Positions 35,068 to 44,598 of a stretch of DNA of 64,000 nucleotides are shown here, one piece after another (within the stretch, counting starts at the first letter, position 1; the number at the start of each line of letters is the position of its first letter). The notes below the pieces were generated by a model that was given only the letters and a program-made list of their open reading frames with translations, did no database searches and had not been told where the DNA came from. This stretch comes from Caulobacter sp. (GTDB lineage Bacteria; Pseudomonadota; Alphaproteobacteria; Caulobacterales; Caulobacteraceae): contig JAGHZU010000011.1 of the NCBI GenBank assembly GCA_017745235.1, positions 62,001 to 126,000 of the forward strand. The letters run 5' to 3'. The translations under genes were made by a program, and so were the position numbers.

Positions 35068-36408
35068 TCAGGCGGCGGCCGCCGCAATCGCCGCGACGGT
35101 GCGGCGGCGCACGATCTCGGCGGTCTTCTCGTCGCGCGTGAAGGCGATGTAGCCCGCGGCCAGGTCCAGGTAGCGCTCGGCCAGCCGCGAGTCGCCGCCC
35201 TCGCCCGTACGGGCCACGTGCAGGGCGTCCTCGATGTACTGGTCCAGGCGCGAATTCAGTTTCTCCAGCACCTTCGTGCGCGAGGCGCCGTAGCCGCTCT
35301 GGGCCGCGCAGGACCGGGTGTCGGCCAGGAACGCCAGGACCGCCGCCGCCCGCCGGGTCAGGCGTTCGTCCGGCTCAGCCGTCAGCAGCGGCACGCCCTT
35401 GCCGCTCTTGCCGCCCAGCAGCGAGATCGGCTTCAGCGGCAGGGCCGCCAGCAGCTCCTTCTCCGCGCCGTTCATCCGTCCCTCGACCGCCTGGGCCACG
35501 GCCTGCTTCAGCTTCACCAGCCGGCGCCCCCATGGGCCGTCCTTGGCCAGGTTCACCGACTGCTCGAATTCCGTGATCTGGGCCGCCATGCGCTGCGCCG
35601 TCGCCCCGGCCTTGCGCCCTTCGGCCTCTCCCCCGTCGACGTCGAAGGCGCGGACATACTCGACGCCCCGCTCGATCTCGACCAGCAGCCGCTCGCCGAA
35701 CAGGCCCACCTCGGACGCAGCCCAGAACTTGTCGCCCGGGCGATCCATCACCGCCGAGATCACCCGCAGAATCCGCCAATCGTCGGGCAGGTGCGCGGCC
35801 ATCATCTCGAACAGCAGCGGCCCCGCATCGGCGCGGATCGCGCAGGCGTCCTTGTACGCCAGCCGCGCAGACGAGGCCCGCTCGTCGCTCATCCGGCTCA
35901 CCCACTCCGACAGCTTGGGCAGGGCCGAACGCACGATCGCCGACAGCTCCAGGCACGAGGCCAGTTCATCCAGGTCGCAGATCTGGTCCAGCGGCGCGAA
36001 CGCCGGCGTCTTGGCGCGCACGCCGCGCGCGGCGACCTTGCACAGGGCGTTGAACACCTCCGGCGGTCCCTGCTCCAGGTCCCAGGGATTGCAGCGCGCG
36101 GCCGCCTCCTCGACCTGGCGCGGCGCCTCGGCCTTCAGGCCCTCCCAAAGCAGCGACAGCACGCGCGGGGGGAACGAGGTCTGCTGGGTTTCGCGCACCG
36201 CGCACAACGGCGCGATCGGGGCCAGCACGCTGTTGCGCACGTAGCGGGCGGCCACTTCGTCCTCGACCAATCGCCGCACGGTCGCCAGCGCGCCCTGGCC
36301 GCCGGCCGGCCCCGACAGGGCCAGCTCCAGGCTGCGCAAGGCCGCGTCCGGAGCGGTTTCCACCAGCTTCCGGATCAGCAGCAACTTGTTGGCGGCGATA
36401 GCGGCCAT
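35068..36408 (-). CDS. Uncharacterised 446-aa helical protein
   Basis: A cytoplasmic, predominantly alpha-helical protein without signal or TM segments (MAAIAANKLLLIRKLVETAP...). It contains several repeat-like helical hairpins and ends in an Ala-rich tail. I do not recognise a domain. It lies between ccmI and a histidine kinase gene on the same strand with gaps of 85 and 158 bases, so it is probably a separate unit. Length and codon use argue for a real, native gene. Confidence 0.75.
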   Translation of the reverse strand: MAAIAANKLLLIRKLVETAPDAALRSLELALSGPAGGQGALATVRRLVEDEVAARYVRNSVLAPIAPLCAVRETQQTSFPPRVLSLLWEGLKAEAPRQVEEAAARCNPWDLEQGPPEVFNALCKVAARGVRAKTPAFAPLDQICDLDELASCLELSAIVRSALPKLSEWVSRMSDERASSARLAYKDACAIRADAGPLLFEMMAAHLPDDWRILRVISAVMDRPGDKFWAASEVGLFGERLLVEIERGVEYVRAFDVDGGEAEGRKAGATAQRMAAQITEFEQSVNLAKDGPWGRRLVKLKQAVAQAVEGRMNGAEKELLAALPLKPISLLGGKSGKGVPLLTAEPDERLTRRAAAVLAFLADTRSCAAQSGYGASRTKVLEKLNSRLDQYIEDALHVARTGEGGDSRLAERYLDLAAGYIAFTRDEKTAEIVRRRTVAAIAAAAA

Positions 36409-36566
36409 AACCCCCCGCAGGACGACCCGGACCGGGTCGCGTCAACCATGTCCCGAACGAGGTTAAGACTTTCCGAAACCATAAGTTTTCGGCCCGCCGG
36501 CGACAGCGTCGAAAGGTCGCTGGAGAAGGGATATCGGAGGTTGCGCGAACGTCCGGTTGAGACGCC

Positions 36567-37946
36567 CTATCCCTCCGAGCGCGGCAGCACCAGCGTCACC
36601 CGCAGCCCGCCCATCGGCGAGGCGTCCAGCGCCACCGAGCCGCCGTAGGCGCGGGCCAGTTCGTCCACGATCGACAGGCCCAGGCCCGAACCCGGCGTGT
36701 GCTCGTCCATCCGCTGGCCGCGCTTGAGCGCGTCGGTCCAGCGGTCGGGGGGCAGGCCCGGCCCGTCGTCCTCGACCACAAGCGACATCTTCTCCGACGT
36801 CAGCACCTTGGCCTCGGCGCGGACCTTGCCCTTGCACCACTTGCCGGCGTTCTCCATCACGTTGCCGGCCAGTTCCATGAAGTCCTGACGCTCGCCCTGG
36901 AAGCACAGGTCCTCGGGGCAGCGCCAGTCGATCTCCACGCCCTTGTCCTGGAAGATCCGCTCCAAGGTCACGGCCAGTTCGTCCAGGATCGGCTCGACCG
37001 GCGTGCGTTCGCCGCTGGTCTGCGAGCGGGCGGCCGCCCGCGCGCGGCGCAGGTGGTGGTCCACCTGCTCGCGCATGGTCTGGGCCTGGCGCTCGACCAC
37101 TTCCGACAGCGGCCCCGGCTGCTGATTGGCCTCGGTCAGCATCACCGACAGCGGCGTCTTCAGCGCGTGGGCCAGGTTGCCGACATGGGTGCGCTGGCGC
37201 TCGACCACTTCCTGGTTATGGGCCAGCAGGGCGTTCAGCTCGACCGCCAGGGGCTCCAGTTCCTCGGGATAGACGCCCTCGAGCCGCTCGGCCTTGCCGC
37301 GCCGCACCGACCCCACCTCGCGCCGCAGCCGGAACAGCGGCAGCAGGCCCACGCGCACCTGCACCACCACCGCGGCGATCAGGCCCGCGCCCAGCAGGAT
37401 CAGGGCTATGGCGGTGTTGCGGGCGAAGCGCGCGGCGTCGTCGTCGATGGGCGAGCGGTCTTCGGCGGCCAGGAACACCACCGGCCGGGGATAGCCCGGC
37501 AGGCGCGTCAGGATCGCCGCCGCCCGCAGCAGCTTGCGCTGGGGTCCGGGGATGTCGAAGAACTGGGTCTTGCCGGGATCGCCCGACAGCTGCTCGGCCT
37601 CCTCGACCGGCACGGTCAGGGTGCTGTCGAACAGCGACCGCGACTGGTCGATCATCCGCAGGCTTCTATCCGGCATCATCTCCAGGATCTGCCAGTAGCG
37701 GCCGGAATAGACCCGCGTGGCGCGGATGTCGGTCAAGAACGGCGCCTTCACCTGGCCGTCCTCGACGCTGGAACTGGCGTAGAGGTCGTCGGTCAGCACC
37801 GTCAGCGCCTGGTCGAAGCGGCGGATGGCCGAGTCGCGGAACTGAGCGGTCAGGAAGATCCCGGCCAACAACAGCACCACCACGTTCCACACCGCCGCCA
37901 GCAGCACCAGGCGCCGGACCAGCGAGCGCTTGCTCAGGTCCCACAT
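36567..37946 (-). CDS. PhoQ-like sensor histidine kinase
   Basis: The 459-aa kinase has TM helices near 12-34 and 176-200, a periplasmic sensor, a HAMP-like linker, and the phospho-acceptor His in VGNLAHALKTPLSVML. Its catalytic domain has the N box (NVMENAGKWCKG), DDGPGLP and GSGLGLSIV. The N box ...ENAGKWC is typical of the PhoQ-like subgroup. Encoded after a PepSY protein and an OmpR-type regulator on the same strand, a module in which PepSY is often the regulated or sensory component. Confidence 0.93.
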   Translation of the reverse strand: MWDLSKRSLVRRLVLLAAVWNVVVLLLAGIFLTAQFRDSAIRRFDQALTVLTDDLYASSSVEDGQVKAPFLTDIRATRVYSGRYWQILEMMPDRSLRMIDQSRSLFDSTLTVPVEEAEQLSGDPGKTQFFDIPGPQRKLLRAAAILTRLPGYPRPVVFLAAEDRSPIDDDAARFARNTAIALILLGAGLIAAVVVQVRVGLLPLFRLRREVGSVRRGKAERLEGVYPEELEPLAVELNALLAHNQEVVERQRTHVGNLAHALKTPLSVMLTEANQQPGPLSEVVERQAQTMREQVDHHLRRARAAARSQTSGERTPVEPILDELAVTLERIFQDKGVEIDWRCPEDLCFQGERQDFMELAGNVMENAGKWCKGKVRAEAKVLTSEKMSLVVEDDGPGLPPDRWTDALKRGQRMDEHTPGSGLGLSIVDELARAYGGSVALDASPMGGLRVTLVLPRSEG

Positions 37947-38004
37947 GGTCGGCGCGCCTCGTGCCAGGCCTTGGAAATCGCCGGGACGGAAGCGTCCCTG
38001 GGCG

Positions 38005-38682
38005 TCACTCGGTGGTCTCGCCTTCCAGCGGGGTCAGGCGATAGCCCAGGCCCCGCACGGTCTCGATGCGGTCGCTGCCCAGCTTCTTGCGAAGGCGGCC
38101 GATGAACACCTCGATGGTGTTGCTGTCGCGGTCGAAGTCCTGGTCGTACAGGTGCTCGACCAGCTCGGTGCGTCCGATCACCCGGCCTTGGTGCATCATC
38201 ATGTAGTGCAGCAGGCGGTACTCCAGCGAGGTCAGCCGCAGGGGCTCGCCGTTGACGCTGGCGCGGGCCGCGCGCGGGTCCAGCCGCAGGCCGCCGCACG
38301 ACAGGGTCGGCGACGCGTGCCCGGAAGAGCGGCGCAGCAGCGCGCGCAGGCGGGCCAGCAGCTCCTCGGTGTGGAACGGCTTGGTCAGGTAGTCGTCGGC
38401 GCCGGCGTCGAAGCCGGCCACCTTCTCGTTCCACGAACCGCGCGCGGTCAGGATCAGCACCGGCGTGGCCACGCTGCCGCGCCGCCAGCGCTCCAGCACC
38501 GACACCCCGTCCACCTTGGGCAGGCCCAGGTCCAGCACGACCGCGTCATAGGGCTCGGTCTCGCCCAGGAACTGGGCCTCCTCGCCGTCGGCGGCGTGGT
38601 CCACCGCATAGCCGGCGTCGCCCAGGGCCAGCTTCAGCTGGCGCGACAGGTCCGGATCGTCTTCGACAAGCAGGATGCGCAT
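38005..38682 (-). CDS. OmpR/PhoP-type response regulator
   Basis: The 225-aa regulator has a receiver domain (EDD at 7-9, Asp51 in DAVVLDLGLPKVDG, Lys in LTKPFHTEEL). A winged helix follows (LRLTSLEYRLLHYMMMHQGR, then NTIEVFIGRLRKKLGSDR). It lies between the PepSY gene (10 bases) and the kinase gene (58 bases) in one transcription unit. Confidence 0.94.
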   Translation of the reverse strand: MRILLVEDDPDLSRQLKLALGDAGYAVDHAADGEEAQFLGETEPYDAVVLDLGLPKVDGVSVLERWRRGSVATPVLILTARGSWNEKVAGFDAGADDYLTKPFHTEELLARLRALLRRSSGHASPTLSCGGLRLDPRAARASVNGEPLRLTSLEYRLLHYMMMHQGRVIGRTELVEHLYDQDFDRDSNTIEVFIGRLRKKLGSDRIETVRGLGYRLTPLEGETTE

Positions 38683-38691
38683 ACGGAAACC

Positions 38692-39009
38692 TTAGTTGGC
38701 GCTGAGGATCTGGCCCGTCTGGGCGTCGACGATGAAGTCGATGCGACGGCCGTCGTCGGTGGCCCAGCGCACGCGGTAGTTGGGGCCTTCCAGGCCGGCG
38801 TCGAGCACGCGGCCCGGCGTCCGGCGACCGATCTGTTCGATCACCCGGCTCAGCGGGACCAGTCGGCCCGACTGCACGCCCCCGCGCGCCTGGTCCTGCC
38901 GGGCGCGCCAGTCGGCGCCCAGCGAGTCCGGCCCGCGCTGCGCCGACGCCACGCCCGGGAGGGCGGCGGCGGCCAGGGCGGCGGCGAAGAGGAAATGGAT
39001 CGGCTTCAT
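38692..39009 (-). CDS. PepSY domain periplasmic protein
   Basis: The 105-aa precursor has a Sec signal peptide (FAAALAAAALPGVASAQ). A PepSY-like domain follows (LVPLSRVIEQIGRRTPGRVL, VRWATDDGRRIDFIVDAQTG). PepSY proteins of this size often sit next to PhoPQ-like systems and may be sensed by or regulate the kinase. First gene of the three-gene unit. Confidence 0.9.
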   Translation of the reverse strand: MKPIHFLFAAALAAAALPGVASAQRGPDSLGADWRARQDQARGGVQSGRLVPLSRVIEQIGRRTPGRVLDAGLEGPNYRVRWATDDGRRIDFIVDAQTGQILSAN

Positions 39010-39019
39010 GGGCTCCGGT

Positions 39020-39229
39020 TTAGAGCGTGACGGCTGAATAGAGGCTGAACACGGAGTTTATGGACGGGTAGCGTCGTTCTGTCACGGCGGGGCGCGCAAA
39101 GGCAACGCTTGCCGCGCCCGCAGGCGCCCCACCAACGATAACGCCCAACGAGACGGGTTCGCCGTCGCCCGTCAGAACGATCCGAAGGTCCGGCCGGTCG
39201 GCGATCCAGCGCCACGCCGAGACCTCCAT
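39020..39229 (-). CDS. Doubtful 69-aa frame upstream of the PepSY gene
   Basis: The 282-base gap between the PepSY gene and the DnaJ-class gene holds this one plausible frame (MEVSAWRWIADRPDLRIVLT...). The amino-acid mix is protein-like but no family is recognised. It stays open without a usable start codon to the end of the neighbouring dnaJ-type gene. It may be a small gene, a remnant, or chance. The rest of the gap probably holds the promoter of the PepSY-regulator-kinase unit. Confidence 0.25.
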   Translation of the reverse strand: MEVSAWRWIADRPDLRIVLTGDGEPVSLGVIVGGAPAGAASVAFARPAVTERRYPSINSVFSLYSAVTL

Positions 39230-39291
39230 CTCACATGCCCACGCCGCAGCGCTTTCACCGTTCCCTGTCGATCCCCGACGACTCGATGGCG

Positions 39292-40272
39292 CTACTTCCG
39301 CTTGGGCGCGTAGGGCCGCTTCTCGCGCCAGGTTTCGGCGAACTTCTCCAGTTCGGCGTCGGGAGCGTCGGGCAGGGTCACGATCAGGCGGGCGAACAAG
39401 TCGCCGCGCTTGCCCTTGCCGTCCGCCAGCCCCCGGCCCTTCAGCCGCAGCTTGGCGCCGCTGTTGGAGCCCTTGGGCACGGTCAGGGTCACCGGGCCGT
39501 CCGGCGTCGGGGCCTCGACCTTGCCGCCCAGCACCGCGTCGGGGACGCTGACCGGCAGGTCCATGACCAGGGTGTCGTTCTCGCGGCGATAGATCGGGTG
39601 CGGCTTGATGGCCAGTTCGATCATGGCGTCGCCGGGACCGCCGCGCCCCGGGCTGCCCTGGCCCTTTAGGCGCAGGGTCTGGCCTTCCTGGGCGCCGGCC
39701 GGGATGGTCACATCGATCGTGCGGCCGTCCGAGAAGGCCACGCGCTTCTTGCCGCCCTTGATCGCCTCTTCCAGGTCGATGTCCAGCCGTGCGCGCACGT
39801 CCGCGCCCTTGGGCGAGAACCCGCCGCCCCCGCCGCCCCCGCCGCCGCCGAAACCGCCGAAGCCGCCGCCCGCACCGCCACCGCCCCGGGCCCGGCCCAG
39901 GATGTCGCCGAAGAGGTCGTTCAGGTCGATGTCGGGACCCTCGCCGCCGCCTCCCCCGCGCGAGAAGCCGCCCCGGCCGAAGCCGCCGCCGCCGAACGGG
40001 TTGCCGCCCGCTCCGCCGAAGCCGCGCATCGTCTCGCGGCCGTCGGCGTCGATCTCGCCGGCGTCGAACTTCTTGCGCTTCTCAGCGTCGCCCACGATGT
40101 CGAACGCGGCGCTGACCTGCTTGAAGCGCTCCTCGGCCTTCTTGTCCCCCGGATTGGTGTCGGGGTGGAACTGCTTGGCCAGCTTGCGGAACGCCTTGCG
40201 GATCTCGTCCGCGCTCGCGGTGCGGGAGACGCCAAGTTCCAGATAGGGGTCGCGCGCCAAGGAGGCCCTCAT
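39292..40272 (-). CDS. DnaJ-class (CbpA-like) co-chaperone
   Basis: The 326-aa protein has an N-terminal J domain with HPD (QFHPDTNPGD) and a Gly/Phe-rich linker with long Gly runs (about residues 85-155). Two C-terminal substrate-binding domains follow (VRARLDIDLEEAIKGG, TIPAGAQEGQTLRLKGQGSP, VPKGSNSGAKLRLKGRG). There is no Cys-rich zinc region, so it is a class B/CbpA-type J protein that recruits DnaK. Located just beyond the 3' end of the GTA cluster on the same strand but separated from it by a terminator. Confidence 0.93.
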   Translation of the reverse strand: MRASLARDPYLELGVSRTASADEIRKAFRKLAKQFHPDTNPGDKKAEERFKQVSAAFDIVGDAEKRKKFDAGEIDADGRETMRGFGGAGGNPFGGGGFGRGGFSRGGGGGEGPDIDLNDLFGDILGRARGGGGAGGGFGGFGGGGGGGGGGFSPKGADVRARLDIDLEEAIKGGKKRVAFSDGRTIDVTIPAGAQEGQTLRLKGQGSPGRGGPGDAMIELAIKPHPIYRRENDTLVMDLPVSVPDAVLGGKVEAPTPDGPVTLTVPKGSNSGAKLRLKGRGLADGKGKRGDLFARLIVTLPDAPDAELEKFAETWREKRPYAPKRK

Positions 40273-40288
40273 TCAGAAAGGTCGGACG

Positions 40289-40337
40289 GAAAACGCCACG
40301 AAAGTATAGGAACGCCTCAATTAGGCGGTTCGTGGCG
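40289..40337 (-). terminator. Nested hairpin terminating the GTA operon
   Basis: Outer arms CGCCACGAA (40294-40302) and TTCGTGGCG (40329-40337) pair perfectly. An inner CGCCT/AGGCG stem lies between them. On the minus strand the structure is followed by UUUUCC. It lies 29 bases after the stop of the last GTA gene and directly before the DnaJ-class gene. Confidence 0.65.
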
Positions 40338-40365
40338 GGGCGCAAGCCTTATTGTTGCATTAATA

Positions 40366-43300
40366 TCACAGCGCAGTCTCCCGCGCTACGCCCCAGCCGA
40401 AGCTGGCCGACCCCTGGGCCACCCGCGCCCGCAGGATCCCCGTCGGGCCCGAGGGGAAATCCGCCGCCCGCATCGCCGCCGTATAGACGAAGGTCGGCGT
40501 CTCCACCTCCTCCGTCCGGACCACCCGCGCATCGTCCAGGATCTCCACGCGATAGACCTCCCGCGCCTCGCCCAACGGAACCTCCCCGTCCCAACCGTCG
40601 CCGCCCAGCCGCGCCCGGCGGATCCAGCCCAGGGCCACGTCGCCGCCCTGGGCGCGCGCCGTCAGGTGGCACGGCGCCCAAGGACGCGCGGCCAGCCCCC
40701 GCCAGGTCGCCGTCGCCTCGCTCATCGCCTCGCCCGAAGCCGGACCGCCAGCCGGCGCCGCGCGCCAGGTCAGGGCCAGGCCTCGCTCCAGGTCCGCCAG
40801 CTGGACCGGGACCAGGGCCTCGTCCAGAACCACCACCTCGGCTCCCGCAGGCGTCAGGGACGCCATCGCCGGCTCGCTGCCCGCCTGGCCGCGCAGCAGG
40901 CCCGACAGCGTCCAGCTGTCCGGTCCCGTCGCCGCCGCCTGCGTGAAGCCGATGATCTCCCACGCGCCGCCCGCACCGCGCACCGCCAGGGCGTTGGCCC
41001 CGGCCAGGACAGCGGACGGGTCGCGCGACACCGGCCCCGTTCCCTCCAGCCGCACCTCCAGCCGCGCGGACCGGTCCAGCCGATGCGGCGAGCCCGCCGG
41101 CAGGTCCGACAGCGTCATCCCCACCGTCGCCGGGACCGCCGCCGTCGCCCGCACGCGCAGCGCCTCCAGCCCCGCTCCCGCGAACACGTCGAACGTCCGC
41201 CACGGCCAGGCGGCCACCCCCGCCAGCGGCCGGTCGTCCGCGCGCCCCGGCAGGTCCAGGATCGCCAGCACCGGCGGGCCCGAAGGTTCGCGCGGCGGAG
41301 CCGGCTCCCAGTCCTGGTCCGGCTCGATCCGCACGGGATCGACCACGGGCGCCAGCCCCGCGCGCGGCCGCTCGTCCAGGTCCACCCGCGTCACCCGCCA
41401 GGTCTCGCCGTCCAGCGCCACCCGGTCGCCGGGCTCCAGCTTTAACGCCGCCAGCGGTCCCAGGCGCACCGTCAGGTCGCGCGGATCGCCGGCCGCCAGC
41501 AGCCGCTCGCCCACCGCCCGCGCCTCGGCCGCGCCCAGCGCCAGCGGGACATCGACGTCCAGGCTCCCCTCGCCCGTCTCGCGCCTCACCATCAGAGACC
41601 CGGCCTGATAGTCGCGCGCGGCGTCCACAAAGCGCAGGCGCAAGGCCTGGAGCGGCGCCGCCAGCGTTCGCCCGCCCCGCGTCGACGAGGCCTCGTCTTC
41701 CGGCCACGCCAGGTCGTCCTCGCCCAGCGCCAGGGCCGCCGTCCCCGTCCGCGCCGCCAGCCTCACCCCGCCGGCGCGCTCCACCGGGTCCAGGGCGAAG
41801 GCTTCCAGCAGCGGGCCCAGGGCCTCGCCCAGGCTCATGGGCCGGTCCGCCACGTAGCCGACCACCGCGCCGCCGGCCTCGCCGGGATCCAGCGCCACGC
41901 CGGCCCGCTCGGCCAGGGCCGCGACCAGTTCCGGCAGCGGCGCGATCCCCGCCCGCCCGTTCAGCCAGTGGCCCAGCGTCCAGTTCGGCCCATCGGCCCA
42001 CACCCCGGCGCGCGCCGGAAAGTCCGGAAACGGACGCGCGTCCCAGCACCAGGCGCTGGCCGCCTCGATCATCGGGCCGCCATAGACGGGCGAGATCGGA
42101 TTGGCCGCCGGATCCGCCAGCCGCGCCAGCACCGCCTCCAACGCCCGCCTCTGCCCCATCTCGTCACGCGACCCGTCCGAGAACGGCGGCAGGGCGCTCT
42201 CGGCGCTCTTGGCGTCCACGAACAGGTTCGGGGCGTTGGCGCCCTTGTCCACCGCCCCGCAGCCGAACTCGACGAGCCGCAGCGGCTTGGACATCGGGAC
42301 CCACGACGTCGGCGCGCCCGCCCGCATCCCGCCCGGCCGGTCGTAGTGCGGATTGCGCCACCAGTTCAGCAGGTCCTTGGCGCGATGGACCCACGGCTCG
42401 CCATGGGGCCCGTCGGTGATCGGCGTGCGCGCCTGCGCCACGCGATCGGCCGGACTGGCGTAATACCAGTCGTGGTTCTCCCCGCCCGCCAGGTTAGCCG
42501 CCAGATAGGCGGGATCGTGCGGCCCCTCGAACCCCGCCCTGGCGTCCAGGTGGTCGTCGCCGTCGCGCCAGTCGGCCATCGGCGGGTAGAAGTCGATCCC
42601 CACGAAGTCGATGTTCGGGTCCGCCCACAGCGGGTCCAGATGGAAGCGCAGCTCGCCCGGAACATCGGCCGGATGGTGGCCGGAATATTCGCTCCAGTCG
42701 GCCGCATAGCCGACCTTCGTTTCCGGCCCTACCAGGCTGCGCACCTGGGCCGCCAGGGCCTTCAGCGCCGTCACCGCCGGATAGCCGCCCGCCGCATCGC
42801 GCACCGTCGTCAGTCCCCGCAGCTCCGAACCCAGGATGAAGCCGTCCACCCCGCCCGCCAGCTGGGCCAGCCTGGCGTAGTGCAGCAGCATCCGCCGCAG
42901 GCCCCAGTCGCCCGCCGGGCCGCCATAGGTCGGCAGGCCGTCCGCCGCCCCGAACTGTCCCGACTGGGCGTTTCCGAAGAAGGCCGCCACCTGCGCCCCG
43001 GCCGCCGCCGTCTTGTCCGGCGAGCCTGGCCGCCCCGGCGCCGGATGGCAGGTGACCCGTCCCCGCCAGGGATAGGCGCCCTGCTCGGCCCCGCCGTACG
43101 GGTCGGGCCGGCCGTTCCCCGCTGGAACGTCCATCAGCACGAACGGATAGAGATTCACCCTCAGGCCGCGCCGCTTCAGTTCGGCGATCGCCTGCAGCAC
43201 CGCCCGGTCGGCCGGCGTGCCGCCATAGGCCGGACCGCCGCCCACGTTCGACACGGTCGCCGCCTCCGCGCGGGTCAGGCCGCCCACCGACCATTCGAAC

Positions 43301-44175
43301 GGGATCGTCGACTTGCTCCCCACCTCCACCCGCGGCGTGATCGCGCACGCGCCGCAGCGCAGGTCGTCGCCGAACCAGGAGACCACCAGCGTCACCTCCT
43401 CCACGTTCGGCAGCTGCGCCTGCAGCTGGTCCAGCGACACCATCAGGTCCGCCCGCCCCTCGGCGTTGTTGAGATTCTCGGCCCGCGTGCGGGTCAGGCC
43501 GTCGCGACGCAGCACCGTGTCGGTGGCGTAGACGAACTCGCCCGCCCCCGGGATCAGGCATACGCCCTTCAGCCGCTCCTCCAGCCCGGGCGCTCCGCCG
43601 CGCGGCCGGCGGAACACCTCGAACGACAGCTGCGGCGCCCGGTTGCCGTACGGCCCCAGCGGCAGGTCCTCGAACACCACATAGGCGGTTCCGCGATAGG
43701 CGGGCGCCGCGCCTTCCACCGCCTCGATCAGGGCGTCGGGCGCCTGGTCCTCGGTCCCGCGGTGCACGCGCATCGTCACCCCGGCCATGTCCATCGGCTT
43801 GCCGTCGGCCCAGACCCGGCCGATCCCGTCGACCGGCCCCTCGCCCACCGCCACGGCGAACGACAGGCTGTAGGCGGCGCTGGTGGTGCGCGGCCCCTTG
43901 GCCCCGCCCGAGCGGCCCTCGACCCAGCGCTCCCTGAACCGTGCGGCCCAGATCACCTGGCCCGCCACCCGCGCCCGACCGAACACCGCCGCCATCGGGG
44001 CGCCCTCGGCCGCGCCCGACAGCCTCAGTTCGGGGATGCGCGGACCCACCGGCCGGGCCGGCGCCAGGGCGTTGACGGCGGCTCGGTCGATCGCGGCCCC
44101 GGCCAGCCCGCCCAGGGCCGCGCCCGCCGGCCCCAGCAGCCCGCCTCCCGCCGCCGACAACATCACCTGGGCCAT
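40366..44175 (-). CDS. GTA gp15-like baseplate hub/host-specificity protein
   Basis: At 1269 aa this is the largest gene of the cluster, matching the GTA protein that carries a glycoside-hydrolase/TIM-barrel-like domain in its middle (e.g. VDGFILGSELRGLTTVRDAA, VGYAADWSEYSGHHPAD, FVGIDFYPPMADWRDGD) and phage-tail-like domains at both ends. It begins MAQVMLSAAGGGLLGPAGAA, a Gly/Ala hydrophobic stretch. The protein forms the tip of the GTA tail and probably contacts and penetrates the recipient cell. Last gene of the minus-strand cluster; 3 bases separate it from gp14. Confidence 0.93.
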   Translation of the reverse strand: MAQVMLSAAGGGLLGPAGAALGGLAGAAIDRAAVNALAPARPVGPRIPELRLSGAAEGAPMAAVFGRARVAGQVIWAARFRERWVEGRSGGAKGPRTTSAAYSLSFAVAVGEGPVDGIGRVWADGKPMDMAGVTMRVHRGTEDQAPDALIEAVEGAAPAYRGTAYVVFEDLPLGPYGNRAPQLSFEVFRRPRGGAPGLEERLKGVCLIPGAGEFVYATDTVLRRDGLTRTRAENLNNAEGRADLMVSLDQLQAQLPNVEEVTLVVSWFGDDLRCGACAITPRVEVGSKSTIPFEWSVGGLTRAEAATVSNVGGGPAYGGTPADRAVLQAIAELKRRGLRVNLYPFVLMDVPAGNGRPDPYGGAEQGAYPWRGRVTCHPAPGRPGSPDKTAAAGAQVAAFFGNAQSGQFGAADGLPTYGGPAGDWGLRRMLLHYARLAQLAGGVDGFILGSELRGLTTVRDAAGGYPAVTALKALAAQVRSLVGPETKVGYAADWSEYSGHHPADVPGELRFHLDPLWADPNIDFVGIDFYPPMADWRDGDDHLDARAGFEGPHDPAYLAANLAGGENHDWYYASPADRVAQARTPITDGPHGEPWVHRAKDLLNWWRNPHYDRPGGMRAGAPTSWVPMSKPLRLVEFGCGAVDKGANAPNLFVDAKSAESALPPFSDGSRDEMGQRRALEAVLARLADPAANPISPVYGGPMIEAASAWCWDARPFPDFPARAGVWADGPNWTLGHWLNGRAGIAPLPELVAALAERAGVALDPGEAGGAVVGYVADRPMSLGEALGPLLEAFALDPVERAGGVRLAARTGTAALALGEDDLAWPEDEASSTRGGRTLAAPLQALRLRFVDAARDYQAGSLMVRRETGEGSLDVDVPLALGAAEARAVGERLLAAGDPRDLTVRLGPLAALKLEPGDRVALDGETWRVTRVDLDERPRAGLAPVVDPVRIEPDQDWEPAPPREPSGPPVLAILDLPGRADDRPLAGVAAWPWRTFDVFAGAGLEALRVRATAAVPATVGMTLSDLPAGSPHRLDRSARLEVRLEGTGPVSRDPSAVLAGANALAVRGAGGAWEIIGFTQAAATGPDSWTLSGLLRGQAGSEPAMASLTPAGAEVVVLDEALVPVQLADLERGLALTWRAAPAGGPASGEAMSEATATWRGLAARPWAPCHLTARAQGGDVALGWIRRARLGGDGWDGEVPLGEAREVYRVEILDDARVVRTEEVETPTFVYTAAMRAADFPSGPTGILRARVAQGSASFGWGVARETAL

Positions 44176-44178
44176 GCG

Positions 44179-44598
44179 TCACTCTCCCGGAAAACGGAAC
44201 GCGGCGACCAGTCGCGCGCGCCACCACGGACCCAGCCAGCTTTCGACGCAGGCCCGCCCCCAATAGGCGTGGATGATGCGGTCCGCCCCTGAGGCCACCG
44301 CGCAGTGCTTGGCCGGAACATCCGGCGCCATGCGAAACACCAGCACGTCGCCCGCCCGCCGCTCGGCCAGGGCCACCGGCTCCAGCCAGCGCCCCAGCGC
44401 CTCCAGCAGCAGCTCGCGCCCGCCCAGCTCGGCCCAGTCGGGACGATAGGGCGGCGGCTCCTCCGGCTCCTGGCCGCGCAGGGCCCGCCACACGCCCCGC
44501 ACCAGCCCCAGGCAGTCGCAGCCCACCCCGCGCAGGCTGGCCTGGTGGCGATAGGGCGTGCCCAGCCACGACCGCGCCTCGGCCACGACCGGGCTCAT
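44179..44598 (-). CDS. GTA gp14-like NlpC/P60 cell wall peptidase
   Basis: The 139-aa protein has the NlpC/P60 signature: catalytic Cys in GVGCDCLGLVRG and His in AKHCAVASG, after SWLGTPYRHQAS. In GTAs this tail peptidase opens peptidoglycan during DNA delivery. The ATG at 44596-44598 is inside the end of gp13, overlapping by 4 nt. Confidence 0.93.
   Translation of the reverse strand: MSPVVAEARSWLGTPYRHQASLRGVGCDCLGLVRGVWRALRGQEPEEPPPYRPDWAELGGRELLLEALGRWLEPVALAERRAGDVLVFRMAPDVPAKHCAVASGADRIIHAYWGRACVESWLGPWWRARLVAAFRFPGE

Noticed and set aside
40349..44569. Very long open frames antisense to, or in other frames of, the gp15/gp14 genes
   Set aside because: They are Gly/Arg/Pro/Ala-rich strings without domains, as expected of shadow frames in high-GC coding DNA; the gp15 and gp14 frames carry clear family motifs.
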